Shown here piece by piece: positions 18,176 through 26,303 of a stretch of DNA of 64,000 nucleotides. A model generated the notes under the pieces. It worked only from the letters and a program-made list of their open reading frames with translations, did not search any database and had not been told where the DNA came from. How positions within the stretch are numbered: position 1 is the stretch's first letter; each line of letters opens with the position of its first letter. Position numbers and translations under genes: made by a program. The stretch comes from Pirellulaceae bacterium (GTDB lineage Bacteria > Planctomycetota > Planctomycetia > Pirellulales > Pirellulaceae): assembly GCA_019636385.1 (NCBI GenBank), contig JAHBXT010000002.1, forward strand, positions 62,001 to 126,000, given 5' to 3'.

Positions 18176-19522
18176 ATGTTCTCTTTTTTGAAACCAGCGG
18201 TCGCAGCCAGTCCCCTGCCACCGGATCGCGTTTCCAGCACTTATCGCCGCCTGAGAATCCAGGTATTCGCTGGTATTTTCATCGGCTACGCAGCCTACTA
18301 TCTCGTGCGCAAGAACTTCAGTCTGGCAATTCCCGACATCATGGGCGAGCATCCTGAGTACACCAAAGCACAACTCGGTATGGCGATGACCGGACTGTCG
18401 TTTGCCTATGGACTGTCGAAGTTTCTGATGGGTTCTGTTTCGGATCGTAGCAACGCCCGCGGCTTTCTAACGATTGGTTTGTTGCTTTCGTGTAGCATCA
18501 CGTTGCTGTTTGGATTTGTACCAGCTATCTATACTTCGCTGACATTGATGATCGCGCTGATGGCACTTAACGGCTGGGTCCAAGGCATGGGCTGGCCACC
18601 ATGCGGCAAGACAATGGTGCATTGGTTTAGTACTCGCGAACGCGGCCGTGTGGTGGCAACCTGGAATATTGCGCACAATGTGGGTGGTGGTCTGGTAGCT
18701 GGAATTGCACTGGCCGGTGTGGCCCTAACAGGAGAGTGGAGCGCCAAGTTCTATTTCAATGCCTTCATCGCCTTGCTGTTGGCGGTTGTTACCTGGCTGC
18801 TCATGCGTGATACTCCACAAAGTAGTGGCCTGCCGCCCATAGAAGTATACCGTAATGACTATCCGCCGGATTACTCAGAGCATTCTGAGCGCACGTTGTC
18901 GTTTCGCCAGATATTCATTGGCCACGTACTCAACAATCCATTTCTGTGGGCTATCGCAGTGGCCAATGCGTTCGCCTACTTTGTGCGTTACGGAATCGTC
19001 GATTGGGTACCGACCTATCTGCAAATCGAAAAAGGTTTCTCCTTCAAAGACTCGAGTGTGGCTTGGTCGTTGTTTGAGTACGCTGCCATACCCGGGACGC
19101 TCTTGTGCGGTTGGGTCTCCGACCGTATCTTCGGCGGTCGCCGCGCTCCGGCCACCATCCTATTTATGGGACTGACGCTGCTGGGTGTCGTCATGTATAG
19201 CTTGAATCGACAGGGCCCGCTGTGGATTGATCAGCTAGCTTTGATTACCATCGGCTTCTTCGTTTACGGTCCCATCATGATGATTGGCTTGCACGCTCTG
19301 GATCTAGTACCCAAAAAGGCGGCTGGGACCGCAGCCGGGTTCACCGGCTTCTTCGGCTACGTATTCGGCTCGGCGGTGGCTGGCACCGGTGTCGGCTGGA
19401 TCGCCGACCGTTTTGGTTGGAATGGAGTGTTCGTAGCCATGATCGTCTGCTGCATCGCAACCATGGCGTGTTGCGCTTTGACACTGTCGCACCGTGCCGA
19501 TAGCCACAGCCGCGACAAGTAA
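18176..19522 (+). CDS. glpT: Organophosphate:phosphate antiporter, GlpT/UhpT family (MFS)
   Basis: Twelve-helix inner-membrane transporter that takes up glycerol-3-phosphate or a related organophosphate in exchange for phosphate. Markers are AAYYLVRKNFSLAIP (Arg45), YGLSKFLMGSVSDRSNARGF, TWNIAHNVGGG (His167) and YFVRYGIVDWVPTYL (Arg271). These arginines and the histidine correspond to the substrate-binding residues of E. coli GlpT. ATG 18176 gives 448 residues (E. coli 452). An in-frame upstream extension to 18098 is less likely. Substrate choice among GlpT, UhpT and PgtP types is inferred from the closest motif fit. Confidence 0.88.
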   Translation: MFSFLKPAVAASPLPPDRVSSTYRRLRIQVFAGIFIGYAAYYLVRKNFSLAIPDIMGEHPEYTKAQLGMAMTGLSFAYGLSKFLMGSVSDRSNARGFLTIGLLLSCSITLLFGFVPAIYTSLTLMIALMALNGWVQGMGWPPCGKTMVHWFSTRERGRVVATWNIAHNVGGGLVAGIALAGVALTGEWSAKFYFNAFIALLLAVVTWLLMRDTPQSSGLPPIEVYRNDYPPDYSEHSERTLSFRQIFIGHVLNNPFLWAIAVANAFAYFVRYGIVDWVPTYLQIEKGFSFKDSSVAWSLFEYAAIPGTLLCGWVSDRIFGGRRAPATILFMGLTLLGVVMYSLNRQGPLWIDQLALITIGFFVYGPIMMIGLHALDLVPKKAAGTAAGFTGFFGYVFGSAVAGTGVGWIADRFGWNGVFVAMIVCCIATMACCALTLSHRADSHSRDK

Positions 19523-19841
19523 ATTAGCAGGTGCTGGCTTACAGTCCGCAGGCACGATCTGGGTCCCCGTGGCCATTTAATCCCATAGCCACCGTCGCTG
19601 GAGCCACGGTTGGCAAGTCGGTAGATGAAGGGCCATCAAGCTGCCCACTCCACCCGCTGGGCAAGCGAAGCTGCCGCGCAAAAACTTCGCTTTAGCCTCC
19701 GCCGAGCCCTATGCCGCGAGGCTTGGCCTTGCGGTATAATTCTGCCAGCGTTTTCAAGCCTAAGTTTGCGGACAGTCATTTGCCGCGCCAGCTCGGGCAG
19801 TTCACGGTACCCACCGACTTCAGTCGTTACGGAACTCAGCT
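19523..19841. other. Intergenic stretch before the Gfo/Idh gene
   Basis: About 320 bp without a credible gene. It holds a short imperfect hairpin near 19586-19614 (GCCACCGT / ACGGTTGGC) and a TATAAT at 19735-19740 with no good -35 hexamer at the right distance. No terminator with a T tract is visible. Confidence 0.5.
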
Positions 19842-21131
19842 ATGAATCAACCAGCTTTTGCCGGTCCTACGGATCGTCGACGTTTTCTTAAAACTGCGGC
19901 TGCAACTGGTGCTGCTGTAGCATTGCCCACGATCATTCCAGCCTCGGCCTTGGGACGCGACGGTGCCGTGCCACCCAGCGAACGGATCATTGTCGGCGGC
20001 ATTGGCATCGGCAATCGTGGTGCATACGACTTGGGCTGTTTCATGGAACAGTCGGACGTCCAATTCGCCGCGGTATGCGATATCAAGGAGTCGCGGCGGC
20101 AAACCATTAAAAAATTGGTGGACGACAAATACGGCACACAGGCCTGCACCATGCACCGCGACTTTCGCGAACTGTTGGATCGCGACGATATTGACGCTGT
20201 GCTGATCGCGACCGGTCCGAACTGGCACGCCACGATGACCGCTTACGCGGCTCGGGCCGGCAAAGATATCTATTGCGAAAAGCCCTGCACCAAGAATATT
20301 GCTCAAAGCATCGCACTTGCGGACATGATTGAACGCACGGGGCGCATTTTTCAGGCCGGCACGCAGCGTCGCAATTTGCCGCATTTTGCCTTTGCCTGCC
20401 AATTGGCGCGCACCGGTCGCTTGGGCAAACTGAAGAAAGTGTATGCTCACCCGGCTGGCATGACCGCGATTTCCAGCGGCTGGATGCCGGAAGAGGCCGA
20501 GCCCAATCCTGAAGAGATCGACTGGAATACCTATTTGGGACCGGCCGCTTGGCGACCCTTTAATGCCAAGCAGCTCAACGGCTTCCACTTTGAAAAAGGT
20601 GGTGGCCTGGTCGGCGGCGGCGTTCTGGAATGGGGTTCGCACACGGTGGACCTGTGCCAGTGGGCCGTTGGCGATTGTCCACCGCCGGTCGAATACCGTC
20701 CGCCCGAAAATGAGGAGATTGTTTGTACCTACGCTGATGGAGTGCAGTTGATCTTCCGTGAGAAGAACTGGATTCCGTTGGGTTCCTGCCCAGTGCGTTT
20801 CGAAGGCGAAACAGGGTGGGTCGAGGCGGGAGACAGTGGCAAAATAGTTCTCAGCTCTCCTGAACTGCTGGCTGGTCGCACCGTCGAAGAGATCGGCGGT
20901 TATCCAGCGACGTTCCATGTGCGCGATTTTCTGGACTGTGTTAAGACACGCAGTCAGCCCAAAGGCAACGCTATCGCAGCGGCTCGCGCGCACGTCGTGT
21001 GCCATGCCGCTAACGTTGCGCTGTTTTTGGAACGTGCGGTCAAGCTGGATGTCGATAAGTATGAATTCAAAGACGATCCGCATGCCAACCGCCTGCGTGG
21101 TGAAGCTCTGCGCGAGCCCTGGCGCATTTGA
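19842..21131 (+). CDS. Tat-exported Gfo/Idh/MocA-family oxidoreductase
   Basis: NAD(P)-dependent sugar-type oxidoreductase fold with a Tat signal: DRRRFLKTAAATGAAVALPTIIPASALG (residues ~11-38). A Rossmann domain follows (VGGIGIGNRGAYDL), then DAVLIATGPNWHATMTAYAARAGKDIYCEKP with the EKP motif of the family, and a C-terminal alpha/beta domain with GGGLVGGGVLEWGSHTVDLCQWA. Members of this periplasmic subfamily are very abundant in planctomycetes, mostly without a known substrate. The HEAT-repeat gene begins about 100 bp downstream on the same strand, suggesting a pair. Confidence 0.9.
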   Translation: MNQPAFAGPTDRRRFLKTAAATGAAVALPTIIPASALGRDGAVPPSERIIVGGIGIGNRGAYDLGCFMEQSDVQFAAVCDIKESRRQTIKKLVDDKYGTQACTMHRDFRELLDRDDIDAVLIATGPNWHATMTAYAARAGKDIYCEKPCTKNIAQSIALADMIERTGRIFQAGTQRRNLPHFAFACQLARTGRLGKLKKVYAHPAGMTAISSGWMPEEAEPNPEEIDWNTYLGPAAWRPFNAKQLNGFHFEKGGGLVGGGVLEWGSHTVDLCQWAVGDCPPPVEYRPPENEEIVCTYADGVQLIFREKNWIPLGSCPVRFEGETGWVEAGDSGKIVLSSPELLAGRTVEEIGGYPATFHVRDFLDCVKTRSQPKGNAIAAARAHVVCHAANVALFLERAVKLDVDKYEFKDDPHANRLRGEALREPWRI

Positions 21132-21231
21132 TCGTCAGTATGCACCGAGCGAAACTGCGGGCAACCGTCTGTGCCTTCCGTCTTGTCCAATCCGATCCGC
21201 TGCAAATTATATTCAGCCTCTATCCCCAATT

Positions 21232-23124
21232 ATGAAATCTAACCAATTACCTTGGATGAGTTCCAAAATGAGATCGACTCTGCTTTCCTCGTTGTGCTGG
21301 CTGTGTTGGGCAGTGAATTCCAATTGTTGGGGCCAAGCGATCAGCATGACCAGCGAGCCAGACTTGATCGCGCTGCTATCATCGGACGTCGAAGCAGGTG
21401 AAAAAGCCATGGCTTGCAAGCGTCTGGCCATCTACGGCTCTGAGGCGGCGGTGCCAGAACTGTCGAAGTTATTGGCGGATCCGCGTTTGGCATCGTGGGC
21501 TCGCATCGCTTTGGAGGCCATTCCCGGCCAGCAGCCTAACGACGCTCTGCGTTCTGCCGCTGCTCAGTTAGATGGGCTGCTTTTGGTGGGCACAGTGAAT
21601 TCTCTTGGCGTGCGCCGCGATAGCCAGGCGGTCGAGCTGCTTGCTGGACTTATGCGCGGTAGCAACCCCGACGTGGCCGCAGCTGCCGCCGTGGCTCTCG
21701 GCAAAGTCGGTACGGATGCCGCTGCGGATGCACTTACTGGGTATTTGGCTCAAGCACCAAAATCGGTGCAATCTGCAGTTGCTGAAGGCTGTGTGTATTG
21801 CGCTGAGCATCTCGCAAGCAGTGGCGATACGGCCCGCGCCATCCAGTTATACGATTTGGTGCGCAGCGGTCCCTATCCACAGCAGCGCATTATTGAAGCT
21901 ACTCGTGGAGCAATCGTGGCTCGTGGTGCGGATGGTGTGCCATTGTTAGTAGAGCAATTGCGCTCGCCCGATCGACGAATGTTTGCACTGGGGCTGCAAA
22001 CGGCACGCCAGGTACATAGTTCTCAACTGGCCGCCGAGCTGATCGGCGAAATCGGCAAGGCTGCTCCGGAACGTGCCGCACTGATGGTCGAAGTGCTCGG
22101 CGATCTGTCCGGCAAGCCCGATTTGAAATCGCTACTGTCACTGTCGGCCAGTGGCTCGCAAGAAGTGCGCATGGCCGCGATCAATGTGGTTGGCCGCGTC
22201 GGCGATGTCTCCTGCGTCCAGCCGTTGCTGGAAATTGCATCAAGCAGTGAGCAATTGCAACCTGCGGTCCGCGCCGCATTAGTGGCTCTTTCGGACGAAC
22301 AAGTTGACCAAGATATTTTGCAGCGACTGGCCACAGCCAAGCAAGGGCAGTTGTTGTTGCTGGAATTGGTGGGGCTGAGGCAACTTGAGGCCACAGATCA
22401 GTTGATCAAGGCATTGGCGAGTGAACAGGAAGCTATTCGCGCTGCTGCGTTGCAGTCGCTTGGACAGACGGTGCCACAGGCTCGCTTGTCGGTGCTGATC
22501 ACGCAAGCGGTCAGCCCCCAACATGCTAGTGATACAGGAGCCGCCTCGCGGGCATTGATGACCGCGGCTGTGCGTATGCCTGACCGCGAGGCCTGCGCTG
22601 CTGAACTGGGCCAAGCTGCCGAACGCGCGCCGGTGGCCGCCAAAGCGATACTACTGCAAACCCTGGCAGCCGTCGGAGGTACAAAAGCGCTGGACATAAT
22701 TGCACAACATGCCAAGCATAAAGATGAGTCGTTGCGCGACTTGAGTACTCGATTGCTCGGCGAGTGGATGACGATCGATGTTGCGCCGGTGCTGTTGGAC
22801 TTGGCCAAGACTGGACCAGTAGATCGCTTTCAAGTTCGTGCGATGCGCGGCTATATTCGCGTAGCCCGGCAGTTTGTGATGTCGGACGCGGATCGAGCCG
22901 AAATGTGCCGGCAAGCGCTGGATGCTGCCAAGAACGTCGCCGAGCAAAAGCTAGTGCTGGACGTGTTGAAGCGCTATCCAACGATCGATACGCTCAAGTT
23001 GGCCATCGGTGCTGCCCAGCGACCAGGATTGAAAGAAGATGCCAAGCAGTCCATACAGGCGATCGGGCAAAAACTGGCCGATAACGCTGATGCGCAAAAG
23101 CTTATTCAAGAAGCCGCACTTTAA
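21232..23124 (+). CDS. Secreted HEAT-repeat protein
   Basis: About 630 residues with an N-terminal hydrophobic segment (RSTLLSSLCWLCWAVNSNCWGQA) acting as a signal peptide. The rest is alpha-helical HEAT/PBS-lyase-type repeats of ~30 residues, for example NPDVAAAAAVALGKVGTDAAADALTGYL, SQEVRMAAINVVGRVGDVSCVQPLLEI and QEAIRAAALQSLGQTVPQARLSVL. Such solenoids bind proteins and have no catalytic residues. The start is uncertain: ATG 21232 lacks a clear ribosome site, and ATGs at 21256 and 21268 are alternatives. It follows the Gfo/Idh gene; in planctomycetes such repeats often occur beside exported oxidoreductases or dehydrogenases. Confidence 0.82.
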   Translation: MKSNQLPWMSSKMRSTLLSSLCWLCWAVNSNCWGQAISMTSEPDLIALLSSDVEAGEKAMACKRLAIYGSEAAVPELSKLLADPRLASWARIALEAIPGQQPNDALRSAAAQLDGLLLVGTVNSLGVRRDSQAVELLAGLMRGSNPDVAAAAAVALGKVGTDAAADALTGYLAQAPKSVQSAVAEGCVYCAEHLASSGDTARAIQLYDLVRSGPYPQQRIIEATRGAIVARGADGVPLLVEQLRSPDRRMFALGLQTARQVHSSQLAAELIGEIGKAAPERAALMVEVLGDLSGKPDLKSLLSLSASGSQEVRMAAINVVGRVGDVSCVQPLLEIASSSEQLQPAVRAALVALSDEQVDQDILQRLATAKQGQLLLLELVGLRQLEATDQLIKALASEQEAIRAAALQSLGQTVPQARLSVLITQAVSPQHASDTGAASRALMTAAVRMPDREACAAELGQAAERAPVAAKAILLQTLAAVGGTKALDIIAQHAKHKDESLRDLSTRLLGEWMTIDVAPVLLDLAKTGPVDRFQVRAMRGYIRVARQFVMSDADRAEMCRQALDAAKNVAEQKLVLDVLKRYPTIDTLKLAIGAAQRPGLKEDAKQSIQAIGQKLADNADAQKLIQEAAL

Positions 23125-23204
23125 GCCATTGAATTACCTGCAGCATCGATCTTCGCCGCCCCATGTCGAGGGAAGCATCACTGAGATCAGCCACAGCCTT
23201 CTTC

Positions 23205-24458
23205 TTACTGTTCGCGTTTGCTCAGCCGCCAGCCTTGGGCATCGGCGTGTAAGGTATTGTGGCCACGATGCTGGTCGAAGGTCTGTTCCATTTGTGGGAG
23301 GTCATCAAAGAATCCGACCACATGCGCGGCGCTGAACGTTTGGCCCGCTTTGACCGGCCTTCCGTGTACTTCTTCAATCATCACGATGATACCTCCTGGG
23401 CGTTGGCTGCACCAAGCTTCGTAGACCACTGAGGGGTCCAGCGTTAATCCAGCCAGCCACGGACCGGCAGCGCCCGTCTGAGGATCGCGCAGATGGTAGG
23501 CGCGAATGAAGCGTTCGGGAATGTGATGCGTGTCGCGGCGGTATCCGTACTTGAGGTCCGGCGGAAACGGCTCGAAGAACTCCTTGGAGGGTATAAGCAG
23601 TCCGCGCGGTCCGCTGAGGTAGCTCAAGTACATCTGGCTGAAGGTGTCGCCCTGCTGATGCCGCACACAGCCGGGGGTATCATTGCGCAGGAACATTTCG
23701 GGCGAGTCATTGACGCTGTCCACTTGGTCCATTAGTAGAAAATAGCGTTTGCCCAATGGAAACACAATCAACTGGGTCCAGGTCGATCCGGGCCGGCGGC
23801 CGGGCGCAGCGTACTCGAATTGGTACGTCGTCTTGACCGCAACGAAATCCGCTCCCCGAATGATTTCGGGCTCGACCGGCTTCATGCGATGGCACAACTG
23901 AGGCCCCTCGACCATCCGCTTGCGGTGGCTGCTGCCATGCGCCATCAATGCATACTCGCGTTGGGCGGGGTCCGTCGAATTTTCATACCAGGTATAACGG
24001 CCGACACCATGGCCATCTGGTGCGATTACTTGATCACTCCAGGCCGCATCGCTGCCAGCCTCCATCAGCCAATCGACCACCATCAAGCCATCGCCGACTT
24101 CGCGAAACCCACTGGCCTTGTCCAGGAATGAACCTTTTTCGATACCAGTCATCCAGTGCTTTGGATGATTCTTGGGAATGACCGCTTCCAGCAGATCGCT
24201 CTCGATCTTAATCGATCGCTCATCCTCGGTAGTCTGAATCCAGTGTTGGCCTACCCTTACCTGATTCTGCGATTCAGGTGCCGTCGCAGGCAACCGATCT
24301 TGTGCATCAAGATACGCGCCAAAATGCCATACAATACAGACTGAGAGCAGCGCACGAAACGCTATTCCGGCAAATGCATTAGGAAAGCTCCATCGCGACT
24401 CAGTTAAACATCGGCCAATCATCAATATCCTCGATAAAGCCACTGGCAGTAGAGTCAT
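23205..24458 (-). CDS. Hypothetical secreted protein (planctomycete type)
   Basis: No family recognised. Residues ~27-50 of the chosen reading (FRALLSVCIVWHFGAYLDA) look like a signal or membrane anchor. The mature part is ~370 residues, aromatic-rich and beta-like, with no membrane segments: VGRYTWYENSTDPAQREYALMAHG, TTYQFEYAAPG, WTQLIVFPLGKRYFLLMDQVDSV, WLAGLTLDPSVVYEAWCSQRPGG. The pattern recalls carbohydrate-active or mutarotase-like beta-sandwich proteins, but I cannot support a function. ATG 24458 is preferred over an in-frame TTG at 24512. It converges with the HEAT-repeat gene. Confidence 0.7.
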   Translation of the reverse strand: MTLLPVALSRILMIGRCLTESRWSFPNAFAGIAFRALLSVCIVWHFGAYLDAQDRLPATAPESQNQVRVGQHWIQTTEDERSIKIESDLLEAVIPKNHPKHWMTGIEKGSFLDKASGFREVGDGLMVVDWLMEAGSDAAWSDQVIAPDGHGVGRYTWYENSTDPAQREYALMAHGSSHRKRMVEGPQLCHRMKPVEPEIIRGADFVAVKTTYQFEYAAPGRRPGSTWTQLIVFPLGKRYFLLMDQVDSVNDSPEMFLRNDTPGCVRHQQGDTFSQMYLSYLSGPRGLLIPSKEFFEPFPPDLKYGYRRDTHHIPERFIRAYHLRDPQTGAAGPWLAGLTLDPSVVYEAWCSQRPGGIIVMIEEVHGRPVKAGQTFSAAHVVGFFDDLPQMEQTFDQHRGHNTLHADAQGWRLSKREQ

Positions 24459-24703
24459 GAACTTACTTCTGCGGAATGCATGTGACACATTTTGCAGAAC
24501 GCCACAATCCAACTATTAAAGCATAGTACCAGACAACCAAGTCTACCGCTACCGACCAGTAGGGCATGTGAAACGTGCCATCGCGACAATGAAGAACGAA
24601 TTAAGGACCAGTCACCATCGTCACGGTCCAGTGACCTGCTCCCCAAAATCTGATCCGGGTGATATGAAAGTCCAAGAGCCCGAAATGGGCAGGAGGACTT
24701 TCA

Positions 24704-24985
24704 ATGACAAAGCGAAGACGCAAACACACAAGCGAACAGATCATCAAGAAACAACGAGACGCCGACGCGATGCTTGCGGCTGGCAAGAGCGTGGGCGAGG
24801 CGCTGCAAGCGATGGAAGTAAGTGAACCGTCACTGAGCCGCTGGCGCAAGCAGTACGGCGGCATGGAGAGCGACGAGACCAAGCGTTTAAAGCAACTGGA
24901 AGATGAAAACACTCGGCTGAAACGACTGGTGGCGGACCAGGCGTTGGACATTCAGATGCTCAGGGAGGTCGCCCGGGGAAACTGA
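24704..24985 (+). CDS. IS3-family transposase OrfA
   Basis: DNA-binding subunit of the transposase. The sequence is 93 residues long: a helix-turn-helix (MTKRRRKHTSEQIIKKQRDADAML, then SVGEALQAMEVSEPSLSRWRKQYGG) and a leucine-zipper coil (LKQLEDENTRLKRLVADQALDIQMLREV). This is the typical architecture. The frame ends in TGA at 24985 just after the slippery heptamer. AGGAGG lies directly upstream of ATG 24704. Confidence 0.93.
   Translation: MTKRRRKHTSEQIIKKQRDADAMLAAGKSVGEALQAMEVSEPSLSRWRKQYGGMESDETKRLKQLEDENTRLKRLVADQALDIQMLREVARGN
24976..24982 (+). other. Programmed -1 frameshift heptamer GGGAAAC
   Basis: In the orfA frame the sequence reads G GGA AAC TGA, an X XXY YYZ slippery heptamer directly before the orfA stop. 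Slipping back one base gives GGG AAA CTG AGC, joining orfA to the orfB frame (GKLSTPQARREAVEML). Production of an OrfAB fusion transposase this way is established for the IS3 family. Slippage here is inferred. Confidence 0.7.
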
Positions 24986-25011
24986 GCACCCCTCAAGCGC
25001 GTCGAGAAGCA

Positions 25012-25887
25012 GTGGAGATGCTGCAAGCGAAGTATCAAGTATCGCAGCGTCGAGCCTGTCGGGTGTTGGCACAACCAAGATCCACCCAGCGTTATGAGGG
25101 GCATCCGAAGGACGAAGACGAGCGGCTAACGAAACGCATAATGGAGCAAGTTAGGCGTAGACCGCGTTGGGGCTATCGCCGGATTGGACAACTACTGCGT
25201 CGAGAAGGAGACAGCCTCAACATGAAGCGTATGTACCGACTGTGGAGATCGGCAGGGCTGAGAGTACCAAGGAAACGCAGGAAAAAGCGAAGTCAAGGCC
25301 AAGCGGTGAACGCCTGTCATCGGAAGCCAGCCAGCCAACCGAATGATGTATGGACATGGGATTTTATGGAATCGACGACGCTCCAGGGCACAAGACTCCG
25401 ATGGCTCAATGTGATCGACGAATACACGCGGATGTGTCTGGCGATCAAGGTGTCACGAAGCATCACCAGCGAAGACGCGATTGATACGCTGGCCGAGCTA
25501 TTCTCGATGTATGGAGTCCCCAAGATGTTGAGAAGCGACAATGGGCCTGAATTCATGGCCAAAGCGATCCAGCAGTGGCTAAGCAGACTATCGATTCAGA
25601 CGCTGTATATCGAGCCAGGATCGCCGTGGCAAAACGGAGTGTGCGAGAGTTTCAACGGCAAACTCCGAGACGAATATCTGCCACCGAGCGAGCTGGTTTC
25701 AGTGGCAGGCGCAAGACTCAAATCCCGACAGTGGCAAGACGACTACAACAGAGTCAGGCCCCACAGTTCGCTGGGCTACCTGACCCCCAACGAGTTCGCC
25801 GCTCGCTGTGCTGATTCCGTTCCGTTCGCTGCGCTCACTCCTCTCCATCAGCACAGCGAACATTCCATTCCCTTACCTATTTCCTAA
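25012..25887 (+). CDS. IS3-family transposase OrfB (DDE integrase core)
   Basis: Catalytic part of the transposase. It has an HTH_21-type region (RPRWGYRRIGQLLRREG) and an rve integrase core with the three acidic residues in WTWDFMEST, RSDNGPEF and NGVCESFNGKLRDEYL. The family marker RVRPHSSLGYLTPNEFA closes the core. The frame is open upstream to the slippery site at 24976, so the working enzyme is the OrfAB fusion. No internal stops, so the element may still be active. Confidence 0.93.
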   Translation: MEMLQAKYQVSQRRACRVLAQPRSTQRYEGHPKDEDERLTKRIMEQVRRRPRWGYRRIGQLLRREGDSLNMKRMYRLWRSAGLRVPRKRRKKRSQGQAVNACHRKPASQPNDVWTWDFMESTTLQGTRLRWLNVIDEYTRMCLAIKVSRSITSEDAIDTLAELFSMYGVPKMLRSDNGPEFMAKAIQQWLSRLSIQTLYIEPGSPWQNGVCESFNGKLRDEYLPPSELVSVAGARLKSRQWQDDYNRVRPHSSLGYLTPNEFAARCADSVPFAALTPLHQHSEHSIPLPIS

Positions 25888-25932
25888 CCCAATCTTTCAT
25901 ATCACGTGGTACAGAAAACTGGGGCAACTCAA

Positions 25933-26058
25933 CTGCAACAAGATGTCGATCAATGGTTACAGCACAATAGCGAACAACATCCTCATGGCGGACGATACTG
26001 CTTCGGCAATCCTCCGTTGCAAACCTTCAACGATTCTAAGCACTTAGCCGAATCATAA
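25933..26058 (+). pseudogene. C-terminal remnant of a second transposase, cut by the IS3 element
   Basis: Reading from 25933 gives LQQDVDQWLQHNSEQHPHGG followed by RYCFGNPPLQTFNDSKHLAES and a stop. This is the characteristic tail of IS481/rve-type integrases (LQxDLDxWLxxYNxERPHxGxRCxGxTPxQTF). The YN..RPH positions are degraded. Nothing matching the missing N-terminal part is seen left of the IS3 element, so this is a fragment only. Confidence 0.6.
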
Positions 26059-26303
26059 AAAATGCTCGACCAACTCTTACAGCCCAGTGCGTAATCTGGG
26101 CAATTGTCGTCAGATCAAATGCTGGCTACTACAGCTAAGGAGCACCCTGAGCGCCGTTCAATCGCGAAGTTGGAGGCCGGAGTGTCGCGGCTCAAACTGC
26201 TTCACCCCCTTCCCTTGCAATTTCGCCCAAAAGCGCAAAACCTCTGCTTGGATGCATTCAGATTTCACGCCGTATGCGTTCCACCAATTCGCTAACTCAA
26301 CCT

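Larger units (their letters stand above)
24632..25931 (+). mobile_element. IS3-family insertion sequence (about 1.3 kb)
   Basis: Contains orfA and orfB in -1 relative frame. The ends are imperfect inverted repeats: the left end starts TGACCTGCTCCCC, and the right end finishes GGGGCAACTCA. About 25-35 bases inward both ends carry GTGATATGAAAG in inverted orientation (24659-24670 and the complement around 25895-25907). The outer ends are TG...CA as in IS3 elements. I could not find a clean 3-4 bp target duplication, so the exact borders may shift by a few bases. The transposase frames look intact. The right end abuts the tail of a different transposase gene. Confidence 0.85.

Noticed and set aside
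19586..19614. Possible fourth copy of the interrupted palindrome (AGCCACCGTCGCTGG)
   Set aside because: Only the outer half of one arm matches, and the geometry differs from the three real copies.
19735..19740. TATAAT upstream of the Gfo/Idh gene as a sigma-70 promoter
   Set aside because: No TTGACA-like hexamer at 16-18 bases upstream; chance match is likely.
19836..21083. Long open frame (415 codons) antisense to the Gfo/Idh oxidoreductase gene
   Set aside because: It mirrors a gene with clear motifs, has no recognisable domain and reflects codon bias on the opposite strand.
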